From positions 36,628 to 77,755 of the forward strand of contig MFZK01000010.1 in assembly GCA_001789395.1 (NCBI GenBank): a DNA stretch of 41,128 bases, read 5' to 3'. Positions 31,299 to 40,346 of this stretch are shown piece after piece (the first letter of the stretch is position 1; each line of letters begins with the position of its first letter). The translations under genes were made by a program, and so were the position numbers. This DNA comes from Candidatus Roizmanbacteria bacterium RIFCSPHIGHO2_02_FULL_37_13b (GTDB taxonomy: Bacteria; Patescibacteriota; Microgenomatia; UBA1406; HO2-37-13b). The notes under the pieces were generated by a model that worked only from the letters and a program-made list of their open reading frames with translations, made no database searches and had not been told where the DNA came from.

Positions 31299-32066
31299 TT
31301 AACTTTTCGATTGTGTTTTAATCACAATAAGTCCTAAAGGTACCCACAAAACCAATAACGGAAATCCTGATATATTCGCAAAAGAATATGAATACCATCC
31401 TAAAAGAAGATTGCTTGATATTAAAGTAGCTATAGCAATAATTTTTTGGCGTCTGTATTTCAATAAAGTTATAAGCATGGCAGCCCAAAATAAATCCGCA
31501 ATTCCTATAGATGTTTCGCCAATTACAATAGCTAAAGGAAACTTGATACTGTTAGTTGTTTGATGGACTTTGTAAGACAGATCTGATAACCAAATATAAG
31601 AAAAATCATATATAAACCAAAGCATGCTGATAACTAAAAATCTCTTTAAATTAAGAATTTTTACCTGAAAGAAGAAGGGAGCTAACCATAAAATTGCGTA
31701 CAGCAAAAAAAAATTATGGGAGACTAAAGAAGGAGACGTAAATCGGTATAAAATAATTATTAATCCTGATAATATAAGTAGTCCTTTTTCTAATTTCTTC
31801 TTATTCAGAGATAACCAAAGACTATGACCTAAAACAAGAAAAATAAAAGTAATTCTTGCGTAATAATAGATAAAAGTTTGGGGACCTTTAATGAACAATA
31901 ATAAGATCAAGAAAAAACCACCCAGTACGAAAAGCAGTAAAAATTTAGGTGATAATTTAACTCCTATTGAGCTTAAACGTTTATGATTATATTTTAAATT
32001 ATTCTCCAAAATTACTAATAAAAGAAACAATATAATTGCAATATTTAGCAAGAGAAAGTTATTCAT
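31299..32066 (-). CDS. Nine-TM protein resembling presenilin/SPP intramembrane aspartyl proteases
   Basis: The 255-residue protein is almost wholly membrane-embedded, with nine predicted helices. Helix six contains YD (Y153, D154, in FIYDFSYIW), helix seven contains GIAD (188-191, in IGIADLFWAAML), and helix nine contains FPLLVLWVPLG (235-245). Presenilins and signal-peptide peptidases have YD in TM6, GxGD in TM7 and PAL in TM9, so order, spacing and flanking aromatic residues match, but GxGD is GxAD and PAL is PLL. I infer a divergent GxGD-like protease; it could instead be an inactive relative or an unrelated membrane protein. It begins 12 nt after the ZIP gene, on the same strand. Confidence 0.5.
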   Translation of the reverse strand: MNNFLLLNIAIILFLLLVILENNLKYNHKRLSSIGVKLSPKFLLLFVLGGFFLILLLFIKGPQTFIYYYARITFIFLVLGHSLWLSLNKKKLEKGLLILSGLIIILYRFTSPSLVSHNFFLLYAILWLAPFFFQVKILNLKRFLVISMLWFIYDFSYIWLSDLSYKVHQTTNSIKFPLAIVIGETSIGIADLFWAAMLITLLKYRRQKIIAIATLISSNLLLGWYSYSFANISGFPLLVLWVPLGLIVIKTQSKS

Positions 32067-32078
32067 GAGCCAAAATAT

Positions 32079-32819
32079 TTAGTGTTTAATAAGTGTTTGT
32101 AGTAAATAAATAATTATGATTCCGCTAAGAAAGGATATTGTTTGCGTCCATTTTTTGTGTTCCTTATAGTCGCGATGAACTTCAGGTATTAAATCAGTAC
32201 ATGCGATATAGATAAAAATTCCGGCGGTCATCGATATAGTTATAAAACTAAATTTCTCAAAAATACTCAAGAAATAGAAGCCAAGAATTCCACCAATGAC
32301 AGCTGTCAGCGCTGATAGAAAATTATAAAATAAAGCCTTTGTATTCTTTAATCCACCATGAATAAAGATGCTATAATCAGCGATTTCATGAGGTATCTCA
32401 TGAGCGATGATTGCCAAAGTGGTGGTTAATCCCAAACTCGGATTTATTAAAAAAGCCGCTGCAATCGCCAGACCGTCAAAAAAGTTATGTATTGAGTCAC
32501 CGATGAGAACTAAAGTAACAGAAGGATCTATAACCGGTTTATCATCATCATGATGATGCAGTAAAACAATAATTCGCTCTAAAAAGAAAAAAATGACAAT
32601 ACCAAGAAGCGCATATAAAAAAATTGAAGATTCTCCGGCGGATTCTTGTGCTTCAGGTAAAAGATCCAAAAACGCCGTGGATAGTAGAACCCCTGCGGCG
32701 AAACTAATGAGAAAATACTCTAGTTTGTCTTTGATTTTTTCATTAATAATCACAATCCCGACAAAGGAAATAAGACTGGTTACTACACTTGCAAGAATAA
32801 TCAAAAAAAACGTAGACAT
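32079..32819 (-). CDS. ZIP-family metal transporter
   Basis: From ATG 32817-32819 the protein is 246 residues with eight TM helices. The metal-path signatures are SIHNFFDGLAIAAAF in TM4 and IAHEIPHEIADYSIF in TM5, as in ZupT/GufA-like ZIP transporters. A His/Asp-rich cytosolic loop (LLHHHDDDKP) lies between TM3 and TM4, another ZIP trait. The family takes up Zn2+ and related divalent metals. The gene starts 1 nt after the Fur-family stop, so the two are coupled; the regulator probably controls this uptake. Confidence 0.93.
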   Translation of the reverse strand: MSTFFLIILASVVTSLISFVGIVIINEKIKDKLEYFLISFAAGVLLSTAFLDLLPEAQESAGESSIFLYALLGIVIFFFLERIIVLLHHHDDDKPVIDPSVTLVLIGDSIHNFFDGLAIAAAFLINPSLGLTTTLAIIAHEIPHEIADYSIFIHGGLKNTKALFYNFLSALTAVIGGILGFYFLSIFEKFSFITISMTAGIFIYIACTDLIPEVHRDYKEHKKWTQTISFLSGIIIIYLLQTLIKH

Positions 32820-32820
32820 A

Positions 32821-33210
32821 TTACTTACATTTGTCGCAAAGGCCAAAAAATTCTAACGTGTGTTTTTCAATTTTGAAATCGGTTTCTATTTTTAACGCCT
32901 TCATTAATTTTTCTTCCCGTATTTCAATATCTTCAACGTCTCCACAATTTTTGCAAACCAAATGATGATGATGATTTTTACCTTTCACCAACTCATATCT
33001 TTTCTTACCGTCACCAAATTCAATTTCATTGACGATGGTTGCTTTTTTCATTAAATCAAGCGTTCTGTAGATTGAGGTTAAATCGATATACTTGTTTCTT
33101 TTTTTTAGAAACTGAAATATGTCCTGTGTGGAAACTGGTTTGATATGTTGTTCAAGAACTTCAAATATCAACCTTCGAGGTCTTGTAAATCTATACCCTA
33201 TTTTGGTCAT
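32821..33210 (-). CDS. Fur-family metalloregulator, probably Zur-like
   Basis: From ATG 33210 the protein is 129 residues (an earlier in-frame ATG at 33324 would run into the tyrA::pheA gene and is rejected). It has a winged helix with YRFTRPRRLIFEVLEQ and YIDLTSIYRTLDLM, then the dimerisation domain with NHHHHLVCKNCG (metal-site His, C86xxC89) and a final CDKCK (C125xxC128), the structural zinc site. A ZIP transporter follows directly, so zinc is the likely signal; iron or manganese cannot be excluded. A perfect inverted repeat overlaps its promoter, which indicates autoregulation. Confidence 0.92.
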   Translation of the reverse strand: MTKIGYRFTRPRRLIFEVLEQHIKPVSTQDIFQFLKKRNKYIDLTSIYRTLDLMKKATIVNEIEFGDGKKRYELVKGKNHHHHLVCKNCGDVEDIEIREEKLMKALKIETDFKIEKHTLEFFGLCDKCK

Positions 33211-33218
33211 AGCATTAT

Positions 33219-33239
33219 TATTGCAAATTACTTGCAATA
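33219..33239. promoter_or_regulatory. 21-bp perfect operator upstream of the Fur/ZIP operon
   Basis: TATTGCAA-ATTAC-TTGCAATA has perfect 8-bp arms around a 5-bp centre and lies 8 nt before the regulator's ATG, in the place of its promoter. Fur-family proteins bind AT-rich inverted repeats of this size, so metal-loaded repressor would block its own operon. Confidence 0.7.
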
Positions 33240-33253
33240 TGTCAATGGTGATC

Positions 33254-34585
33254 TTACCGTTTGACCAAAAAAAAAGTTGTAAGGTTCTCTTTATCGTCTT
33301 GTAAATTTTCTCCAATGATATCAAAGTTATATTTGGGAGCTAAATTGCCAGGTCCTAATATTGCTGTATTTTTAGGAATTTTATTTTTTGAAAGTGCTTC
33401 TGCCGCAAGGGCAGTATCAATCATGTTCCCCTTGCTGCTTATCAACTTAAAAGCTCTATATTCTCGAGCTAAGGTACTTTGACATTGTTTAAAAACTTGT
33501 GGGTGAGCAAGGATATTTCTAATATGAGTAATGTCGACATCTTTTCGCTTCATTAAAAAATGTTTTATTTTAATTACAAATTCATCTAAGATCTTGAATT
33601 TATATCTGGCCATCGCATAAGTTGATTCTTGGACCACTCCTCCGACGGCATTTTGAATAGCAAATAAACCAAAGTCAATATTTCCCCGATGAAGACTCTT
33701 TAGTACATTTTCTGTAGTATATAAATATTTAATTTTGAAATTGTTAACCTTTTTATTATTCAGATAAAAAAGAACCGCTTCTTCACTGAAGCTTCCAATC
33801 CCACCTTGGATACCATAAATAATATACTTAGAGCTGACATTAATAGGTAGGAGCCGATTGTATAATTTATCGTAGGAATGTCCTAACCGCAAACGCATCT
33901 TTTTGGTAAAAGGATTAAAATTTTGTAAATTAAGGAAAAGTTCCCAAGTATCATTGCAAGTTTGATCCATAATTTCATACAGTTTTTTTGATCCGAGTGC
34001 GTCAATATTTGTCGGCTTAAATTTAAACTCTTCCAAAAGCCTTCCAATAAAATGAGTTACACCTTGAGACTCCGCTGCTAGCTTGTCATGTTCACGAGCT
34101 GACATTTCGATTACTCTTAATCCTTTACGGATAAAGTAATTTTTCCAGTAATTATAATTTTGATCATCAGCCATAAATTTATTCATTACTATTTGTAATC
34201 CAGAGAAACCATTTTGACTACTATCGGGACCAAACATCGGATGGGTTAATAATGCTTGAGTTTTACTTTTTTTTAGATATTTAATGAGAACTTTAGCGGG
34301 ATACAATTTTACTGATAAGACATCGATTAACAATTGATTTGGCTGAAAATATTTTTTATGAGATGCAATTACTGCTTTAAAAGCAGAGATTGGAACAGCA
34401 TAAAAGATGACAGAATTTTTATAGACTTGGTTTAGATCTTTGGAAATTGTTGTATTTTTCGTCAATTCGATCTTGTGAGAATCTATTTTCCCTCTGTCAT
34501 GAAGCGTAACAATGTAATCATCTTTCATAAGACGATACAGTGTTTTTCCAAATCTTCCAAATCCAATAATGCTGATATGTCTCAT
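33254..34585 (-). CDS. tyrA-pheA: Fused prephenate dehydrogenase - prephenate dehydratase
   Basis: The 443-residue protein joins two enzymes. Residues 1-250 are a TyrA-type Rossmann dehydrogenase (IIGFGRFGKTLYRLM at 6-20, LLTHPMFGPDS at 112-122, REHDKLAAESQGVTHFIGR around 165-182). Residues 255-443 are a prephenate dehydratase (GIQGGIGSFSEEAV, GLFAIQNAVGGVVQES, ILAHPQVFKQCQ, then GENLQDDKENLTTFFLV). The usual catalytic TRF motif is TTF with the Thr kept and Arg replaced by Phe. No ACT domain follows, so phenylalanine feedback is probably absent. Its ATG overlaps the aroQ stop by 4 nt. Products are 4-hydroxyphenylpyruvate and phenylpyruvate. Confidence 0.9.
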   Translation of the reverse strand: MRHISIIGFGRFGKTLYRLMKDDYIVTLHDRGKIDSHKIELTKNTTISKDLNQVYKNSVIFYAVPISAFKAVIASHKKYFQPNQLLIDVLSVKLYPAKVLIKYLKKSKTQALLTHPMFGPDSSQNGFSGLQIVMNKFMADDQNYNYWKNYFIRKGLRVIEMSAREHDKLAAESQGVTHFIGRLLEEFKFKPTNIDALGSKKLYEIMDQTCNDTWELFLNLQNFNPFTKKMRLRLGHSYDKLYNRLLPINVSSKYIIYGIQGGIGSFSEEAVLFYLNNKKVNNFKIKYLYTTENVLKSLHRGNIDFGLFAIQNAVGGVVQESTYAMARYKFKILDEFVIKIKHFLMKRKDVDITHIRNILAHPQVFKQCQSTLAREYRAFKLISSKGNMIDTALAAEALSKNKIPKNTAILGPGNLAPKYNFDIIGENLQDDKENLTTFFLVKR

Positions 34586-34851
34586 AGTTGTTCAATCTTT
34601 AACGAGTATTGATGAATATGGTCGTATAATTTTTTTATAAATTTCTTAGATAAATTTAATGAGGAAGCTTTTGAAAGTTTTGATTTTAAAACTTTTTGCC
34701 ATCTTTTTTCATTAAGCGCGGTCATTCCATGTGTTTTTTTGAACTTTCCAATATTTCTTACAACGGCCATTCGTTTTGAAAGTGTTTGAAGCAGTTCGTT
34801 ATCAAACTCATCTATTTGCGCTCGCCATCCTTCTAATACATTATTATCCAT
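34582..34851 (-). CDS. aroQ: Chorismate mutase, AroQ type
   Basis: The 89-residue all-helical protein has the AroQ layout: WRAQIDEFDNELLQTLSKRM (first helix with catalytic Arg), KRMAVVRNIGKFKK (Arg/Lys of the active site), NEKRWQKVLKSK and a final helix KFIKKLYDHIHQYSLKIEQ. It rearranges chorismate to prephenate, the substrate of both halves of the fused enzyme just downstream. The 4-nt overlap with tyrA-pheA and the 2-nt gap from aroC indicate tight co-translation. Confidence 0.9.
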   Translation of the reverse strand: MDNNVLEGWRAQIDEFDNELLQTLSKRMAVVRNIGKFKKTHGMTALNEKRWQKVLKSKLSKASSLNLSKKFIKKLYDHIHQYSLKIEQL

Positions 34852-34853
34852 AT

Positions 34854-35939
34854 TTATAAATTTTGCGCCTTATGTCTTAAATAGTGATCCATTAAAACCA
34901 GTGCGGACATGGCATCAATAATTGAGATTGCGCGAGGTAGTACACATGGATCATGACGTCCCGTTGCGTTCAATGTTATTTGTTTCTTATTTATATTTAT
35001 CGTACTTTGTTGTTTTCTAATAGTAGATACGGGTTTAATAGCAACACGAAAATGAATCGTCTCACCGTTTGATATACCACCTAATGTTCCTCCGGCACAA
35101 TTCGTTTTAGTCCTTATTTTTTTTTGATCATCAATATAAAATTCATCATTGTGTTCACTTCCGCTAAGTTTAACGCCTTCAAAACCTGATCCAATTTCAA
35201 ATCCTTTTACTGCATTGATACTCAACATAGCTTTACCCAAATCAGCAGGCAATTTATCAAAAACCGGTTCTCCAAGACCAACAGGAACATTTTTTATTAC
35301 TCCGCGAACTACACCACCGATAGAATCGCCTTCATCTCTAACCGATTCAATCAGTTTGATCATTTTTTCCGCTATTTTTTTATCAGGGCAACGAATAATA
35401 TTTGATTCAATATTATCCAAAGTTACTTTATTAATGTCGATATCAGTTTTAATATCTCCTACTTGTTCAACAAAACTAAAAATTTCAATATTTAATTTTT
35501 CTTTTAAGTATTTTTTTGCAATTGATCCTGCTGCAACTCGACCCAGTGTCTCACGTGCTGATGCTCTTCCGCTTCCTTTCCAGTCTCTGATGCCATATTT
35601 CATCTGAAAGGTAAAATCAGCATGTCCAGGTCTATAGAGGTCTTTAAGATGTTGATAATCTTTAGGATTTGCATCTTTGTTATATGCGAGAAGTAAAATT
35701 GGCGTTCCTGTTGTTTTGCCATCTAAAACACCGGACAAAATATGAATTTCATCTTGTTCCTTCCGTGGGGAGGTGATGGAACTTTGACCCGGTTTTCTTC
35801 TATCAAGTTCTCTTTGAATCTCATCTCTGGAAATCTCAAAATTTGGAGGACATCCATCAATCACTACACCCACACATCCTCCATGGGATTCACCAAATGT
35901 CGTTATCCTAAATAAATGCCCAAACGTATTTCCTGCCAT
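34854..35939 (-). CDS. aroC: Chorismate synthase
   Basis: The 361-residue protein is a full-length chorismate synthase: [18 protein letters not shown] at the N-terminus, [40 protein letters not shown] near 127, SIGGVVRGV near 206 and a C-terminal [21 protein letters not shown]. It converts 5-enolpyruvylshikimate-3-phosphate to chorismate and needs reduced FMN. It is 1 nt from aroD and 2 nt from aroQ. Confidence 0.97.
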   Translation of the reverse strand: MAGNTFGHLFRITTFGESHGGCVGVVIDGCPPNFEISRDEIQRELDRRKPGQSSITSPRKEQDEIHILSGVLDGKTTGTPILLLAYNKDANPKDYQHLKDLYRPGHADFTFQMKYGIRDWKGSGRASARETLGRVAAGSIAKKYLKEKLNIEIFSFVEQVGDIKTDIDINKVTLDNIESNIIRCPDKKIAEKMIKLIESVRDEGDSIGGVVRGVIKNVPVGLGEPVFDKLPADLGKAMLSINAVKGFEIGSGFEGVKLSGSEHNDEFYIDDQKKIRTKTNCAGGTLGGISNGETIHFRVAIKPVSTIRKQQSTININKKQITLNATGRHDPCVLPRAISIIDAMSALVLMDHYLRHKAQNL

Positions 35940-35940
35940 A

Positions 35941-36618
35941 TTAATATTTCAAAATATTAAAAATAACTTCTAATTGATCTTTTGTTAGTTGTCCTGGAGC
36001 AGATTGTTCATTATCTTGTCTTGGCGCAAATATCATTTCATTACCCCATAATGATCCAAAAATTCGTGTAATAATACCAAATTCACCCATCCCCAAAACA
36101 ATATACTTTAAATTTCTTTTCTTAAATTGCAAAAGCAATCGTAAAAGTCTTAACGCATCCATTTGTTCAGTGCACATCGTCGCTATTTTATAGATGGATG
36201 GTTTATAAGTATTCATTGTATCAACAATCTTTTTAAGTGTATTGTTTTCAACCGTCTTTTTATAATTATGATATGAAACTATTTTTTTAATATTTAACTT
36301 TTTATTTTTGATATACTCCAACTCTTCTTTCTGATCAAAAATATCCAGGTCAATAAACGATTGAGATCCTTCTAAAAGAGAAATGAACTTTATTTTTTTT
36401 GTTGATCCCATTTTTGCTTTTTCAAGATTTTGCCTTCGAAATAATAGAATAAGTTTCTCTTTTAATACCATTAGTTGTTTAATAAACATTTCATCAACGT
36501 CATCAATATAATCAAGCCATACTTCAAAATAACTATAGCCAGTTATATTTGTATGTACAACCTCCAATACCTCACTTTTCTTATTTCTAATTATGGGCAA
36601 ACAATAATTTTTTTTCAT
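35941..36618 (-). CDS. aroD: Type I 3-dehydroquinate dehydratase
   Basis: The 225-residue (beta/alpha)8 protein has the type I residues: Glu in [10 protein letters not shown], the catalytic His in VSYHNYKKT, the Schiff-base Lys in SIYKIATM, and the C-terminal QSAPGQLT loop. It forms 3-dehydroshikimate through a lysine imine, unlike the dodecameric type II enzymes found in many bacteria. Sequence is quite diverged and Lys-rich, but all three key residues remain. It is 1 nt after aroE. Confidence 0.9.
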   Translation of the reverse strand: MKKNYCLPIIRNKKSEVLEVVHTNITGYSYFEVWLDYIDDVDEMFIKQLMVLKEKLILLFRRQNLEKAKMGSTKKIKFISLLEGSQSFIDLDIFDQKEELEYIKNKKLNIKKIVSYHNYKKTVENNTLKKIVDTMNTYKPSIYKIATMCTEQMDALRLLRLLLQFKKRNLKYIVLGMGEFGIITRIFGSLWGNEMIFAPRQDNEQSAPGQLTKDQLEVIFNILKY

Positions 36619-36619
36619 A

Positions 36620-37459
36620 CTATTTTGTTTTACGATTCAAATGATCTAATAATGCATTTCTCATTGTTTCTTCCGGTGCATCATAACCTGTATAAAGCTT
36701 AAATTGTGCGATTCCCTGTTGTAACAACATTTCAATTCCATGAATAATACGTGCTCCTTTTTGTTTTGCATCTCTTAATAGTTTTGTATCATAGGGGACG
36801 TAAATAACATCGAATACTATATGTTTATCCGTAATTAATTTTTTTGGCAATGAACTTTCATTATAATTAGGATCTAGACCGACTGATGTCGCATTAATAA
36901 TAATATCCATATTTTTTACATCTTCCAATGTATCAAAAGAGCGAGCATCTCCGCCAAATTTCGTTGCTAGTTCTTGTGCTTTTTCAATCGTACGATTATA
37001 AATTGTTAAATTGGACCCTTTTTGGGTCAAGCCATAAGCGAAAGCTCTGGCAACTCCTCCAGCTCCAATCAAAGCGACTTTTTTATTCTCTAGCAAAGTT
37101 ATTTTTTGAAGTGGCGCAATCGCTCCAATCAAGTCCGTATTGTATCCTTTCAGTACACCACGATCGTTAACAATTGTATTTACCGCTCCAATTTTTTTTG
37201 CTATTTCATCTATATCATCCATGTATTTCATAACTTCCATTTTGTGAGGTAGTGTGCAGCTAACTCCTCGTATCTTCATAGCTTTAATCCCTGCTACAAA
37301 ATCAGCAATTTGATCAACTATTACATTGCAAGCAAGAAATACAAATTCGCTATCTATTCCCACTTTTTCATATCCGGCATTATGCATAATTGGAGATAAA
37401 GAATGTTCAATGGGATCGCCGATTACCATACAAATTTTTGTTTTTGCTGAAATGTTCAT
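36620..37459 (-). CDS. aroE: Shikimate dehydrogenase
   Basis: The 279-residue protein binds shikimate through IGDPIEHSLSPIMHNAGYE and the catalytic Lys in CTLPHKMEVMKYMD, with GAVNTIV and GYNTDLIGA also conserved. The NADP fold has LIGAGGVARAFAYGL, followed by YNRTIEKAQELA. It ends with MLLQQGIAQFKLYTG, the usual C-terminal helix. The start overlaps the aroA-aroK stop by 4 nt, as in a co-translated operon. Confidence 0.95.
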   Translation of the reverse strand: MNISAKTKICMVIGDPIEHSLSPIMHNAGYEKVGIDSEFVFLACNVIVDQIADFVAGIKAMKIRGVSCTLPHKMEVMKYMDDIDEIAKKIGAVNTIVNDRGVLKGYNTDLIGAIAPLQKITLLENKKVALIGAGGVARAFAYGLTQKGSNLTIYNRTIEKAQELATKFGGDARSFDTLEDVKNMDIIINATSVGLDPNYNESSLPKKLITDKHIVFDVIYVPYDTKLLRDAKQKGARIIHGIEMLLQQGIAQFKLYTGYDAPEETMRNALLDHLNRKTK

Positions 37460-39255
37460 ATTCTTTTCTTTTTAATTATTAAGTAAATATTATTTACAAC
37501 GTCCACAGGTTTTAGATTATCAATATCAATTATTTCGTCTGCAGCCTCTTCATATAAATTTTTTCTTTGGTTTAACAATTCATCAATTTCATCTTTACTG
37601 CTCTTACCATATATTAAAGACGGTCTATTTAAGTCATCACCAATTCTATGTGATAATGTTTCAACCGAAGCCCTAAGTAATATGATAAATCCATTTTTTC
37701 TGATTGCTTTAATATTTTTAGATCGAGTAACAATTCCTCCCCCGGTTGAGATGATCTTATCTTCATAAGAAGATATTTTTTTTGCTATTTCCGATTCTTG
37801 ATCTCTAAAAAAATCCCATCCATATTCTTCGATAATTTCTGGAATATTCATCCCAATTCTTTTGACCATTAATTCATCCAATTCAAGATAGTCTCTATTT
37901 AATTTTTGTGAGAGCAACTTCGCGATAGTTGTTTTTCCACTACCTCTCATACCTATTAGTACAATATTTCTTGTATTAATTAATTCAGTCTTAATGCCAA
38001 TTGAGTTGAGTTTTTTCCAGAAATCTGGAAAAGTTTTATTTACAACATCAGGGTCGTTTATTTCTATTCCAGATAATTTTGTTCCTAGAACGGCAAAAGA
38101 CATTGCCATTCTATGATCTCCGTATGTATTAATTCTTGTAGGCTTTGGATTTCCACCATATATGATTAACGAATTTGCAGTAGAAGATGTTCGCATTCCC
38201 ATTTTTTTAAGTTCATTCTCTAGCGCAATTATTCGCTCTGTTTCCTTCACGCGTAAAGATTGAATACCGGAAAGCTTTGTAATTCCATCTGCAAATGCTG
38301 CAAGTACTGAGAGAGTCTGTGCTTGATCAGGGAAATCTATCATATTAATTTCAGTCGCTTTAATTCCCTTACCTTGAATTGTTATTTCATTGTTGTCATG
38401 GGTTATTTTATTCCCCATTTTTTTTAAGATATCTAGTATCTTTCTATCTGCTTGAACAGAATTGTTTTTTAGATTTTTTAAAGTAAGAGTTGATTTTGTC
38501 AATGCTGCGATGGCAAGAAAATATCCTGCACTAGAAAAGTCGCCCTCAACTGTATATTGTCTTATTTTGTAAGTTTGATTGTTCGGAACAATGTACTTCT
38601 TATATGTTTCATTAATAACATTTATTCCAAACTTTTTCATACAATCTATAGTCATATCAATATATGGTTTTGAAACTTGGATACCTTTGATCTTGACGGT
38701 AATCCCATTGATTAAAGGCGCTACCATAAGCAGAGCTGAAACATACTGACTGCTTACTTTTCCACTAAGACTCAAAGCTCTCTTTTTTAATTTGGATGAG
38801 TTGATTCGTAATGGAGGATGATCTTGTTGATTTAAATAGTCAATATTACCACCCAATTGCCGTAGCGTATCCACAAGTTCTTTTATTGGTCTCTTATTAA
38901 GTTCTTCTTTTCCTTTTATCACTTTAATTCCTGGCACGACTGCTAAAAGCGGCAAGATGAATCGAAGAGTAGTACCCGATAAATTTACATATAATTCATA
39001 AGTTTTATCTTTAATATCCTCGATGGAACCGACTACTTCAATTGAATTTTTAAAGACATCAATTCTCACTCCAAGTGTTTTTAAGCACTTAATCATCGAT
39101 TGGGTATCATCACAAAATAGTGGATTTATGATTTTTACCTTATTTTTTGTCATTGCTGCCATGAGTAGCGATCTATTTGTGTAACTTTTAGAGCCTGGAA
39201 TGACAACGTCCGTTTTAACTGGACTTAGCAATGGTTGAAGAATTATGCTTTTCAT
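37456..39255 (-). CDS. aroA-aroK: Fused EPSP synthase - shikimate kinase
   Basis: The 599-residue protein joins two enzymes with almost no linker. Residues 1-420 are EPSP synthase: PGSKSYTNRSLLMAA at 20-34, NLSGTTLRF near 91, KVSSQYVSALLM near 166, the DFPDQAQTLSV segment with the catalytic Asp near 310, RVKETERI near 335 and GDHRMAMSFAVLG near 379. Residues 429-599 are shikimate kinase: Walker A GMRGSGKTT near 435, ELDELMVKRIG, FFRDQE, STGGGIV and the lid motif LNRPSL. The kinase step precedes EPSP synthase in the pathway, so the fusion could pass shikimate 3-phosphate directly. It overlaps aroB and aroE by 4 nt. Confidence 0.95.
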   Translation of the reverse strand: MKSIILQPLLSPVKTDVVIPGSKSYTNRSLLMAAMTKNKVKIINPLFCDDTQSMIKCLKTLGVRIDVFKNSIEVVGSIEDIKDKTYELYVNLSGTTLRFILPLLAVVPGIKVIKGKEELNKRPIKELVDTLRQLGGNIDYLNQQDHPPLRINSSKLKKRALSLSGKVSSQYVSALLMVAPLINGITVKIKGIQVSKPYIDMTIDCMKKFGINVINETYKKYIVPNNQTYKIRQYTVEGDFSSAGYFLAIAALTKSTLTLKNLKNNSVQADRKILDILKKMGNKITHDNNEITIQGKGIKATEINMIDFPDQAQTLSVLAAFADGITKLSGIQSLRVKETERIIALENELKKMGMRTSSTANSLIIYGGNPKPTRINTYGDHRMAMSFAVLGTKLSGIEINDPDVVNKTFPDFWKKLNSIGIKTELINTRNIVLIGMRGSGKTTIAKLLSQKLNRDYLELDELMVKRIGMNIPEIIEEYGWDFFRDQESEIAKKISSYEDKIISTGGGIVTRSKNIKAIRKNGFIILLRASVETLSHRIGDDLNRPSLIYGKSSKDEIDELLNQRKNLYEEAADEIIDIDNLKPVDVVNNIYLIIKKKRI

Positions 39256-40346
39256 AAACTTTTTTTTGTAATACTTTCTATAACTTTAGAAATTAAATCT
39301 ATAGGTACGTGTTGGTTGAATAGAGCGTTTCCGATTCCGGAAAGTAAAGTAAAATTTACTATTCCTTTTTCAGTCTTTTTATCCGAATTAATTGTTTTAA
39401 TAATTTTTTCTGTTTGTAGGCCGCTTGCAAATACTGGTAATTCGGCATTGATTAAAACCTTTCTTATTAGTTTTAAGTCTGATACGGTAAGCAGATTCAT
39501 ATAATGAGAAATTTCGGCTTCTGCCAACATGCCGATACTTATTGCTTCTCCATGAAGTAGAGGCAAGGAAGTTTCTAGACAATGAGATTCAATCGCATGA
39601 CCAATAGTGTGACCAAAATTTAAAATTCTCCTCGAATTATTTTCAGTTTCATCATTTTTGATTATATCTGCTTTTATATGACATGATTTCAAAATAATAT
39701 CTTTGATTTCATCTTGTGTAAATTCAAAAGGACTTTTTGATGTAATCTTTTCAAAGTATTTTTTATCTCTAATTAGTCCATGTTTAATAATTTCAGCAAA
39801 GCCCGATAAAAATTCACGTTTAGGGAGAGTTGTTAATGTTTGTATATCAGCAATAACGGCTTGTGGTTGATTAAATGTTCCAATAAGATTTTTAATACCG
39901 TCAAAATCAATACCGGTTTTTCCACCAACACTTGCATCAACTTGCGAGAGCAGTGTAGTCGGAATATTAATAAAATTTACCCCTCTCATGAATGTCGATG
40001 CCGCAAATCCACCCATGTCGCTGATCACACCACCACCAAGGTTTATAATTAAGGACTTTCTATCGCATTGTGCAGCATGCATCGCCGCCCATATTTTTTG
40101 TATATTTACAATGTTTTTCTCTTTTTCCCCTGAAGGCAACACAATAGTAATCACCTTATTTGGTAATGAAGACAGTATTTTGTCATGATATAGTTTTTTA
40201 ACATTATGATCCGTAATAACAAAAATTTTAGAATAACTATTTACATTGATAATTGATGTAATTTTTTTAATTAATCCACTGTCGATAAATATTTGATAAA
40301 ATCTTTTTTTCGAATTGTTTGTAAAACGAACAGTAACTTTTTTCAT
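39252..40346 (-). CDS. aroB: 3-dehydroquinate synthase
   Basis: The 364-residue protein is canonical: PSGEKEKN near 111, INLGGGVISDMGGFAASTFMRG near 141, IPTTLLSQVDASVGGKTGI near 168, GFAEIIKHGLI near 230 and the metal ligands in LNFGHTIGHAIES near 285 and HGEAISIGM near 308. It cyclises DAHP to 3-dehydroquinate using NAD+ and a divalent metal. It overlaps the DAHP synthase stop and the aroA-aroK start by 4 nt each. Confidence 0.97.
   Translation of the reverse strand: MKKVTVRFTNNSKKRFYQIFIDSGLIKKITSIINVNSYSKIFVITDHNVKKLYHDKILSSLPNKVITIVLPSGEKEKNIVNIQKIWAAMHAAQCDRKSLIINLGGGVISDMGGFAASTFMRGVNFINIPTTLLSQVDASVGGKTGIDFDGIKNLIGTFNQPQAVIADIQTLTTLPKREFLSGFAEIIKHGLIRDKKYFEKITSKSPFEFTQDEIKDIILKSCHIKADIIKNDETENNSRRILNFGHTIGHAIESHCLETSLPLLHGEAISIGMLAEAEISHYMNLLTVSDLKLIRKVLINAELPVFASGLQTEKIIKTINSDKKTEKGIVNFTLLSGIGNALFNQHVPIDLISKVIESITKKSL

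Noticed and set aside
33211-33324. Longer Fur-family protein starting at 33324
   Set aside because: The extra 38 residues would overlap the tyrA-pheA 3' end and contain the 21-bp operator; the ATG at 33210 begins where the family normally begins.
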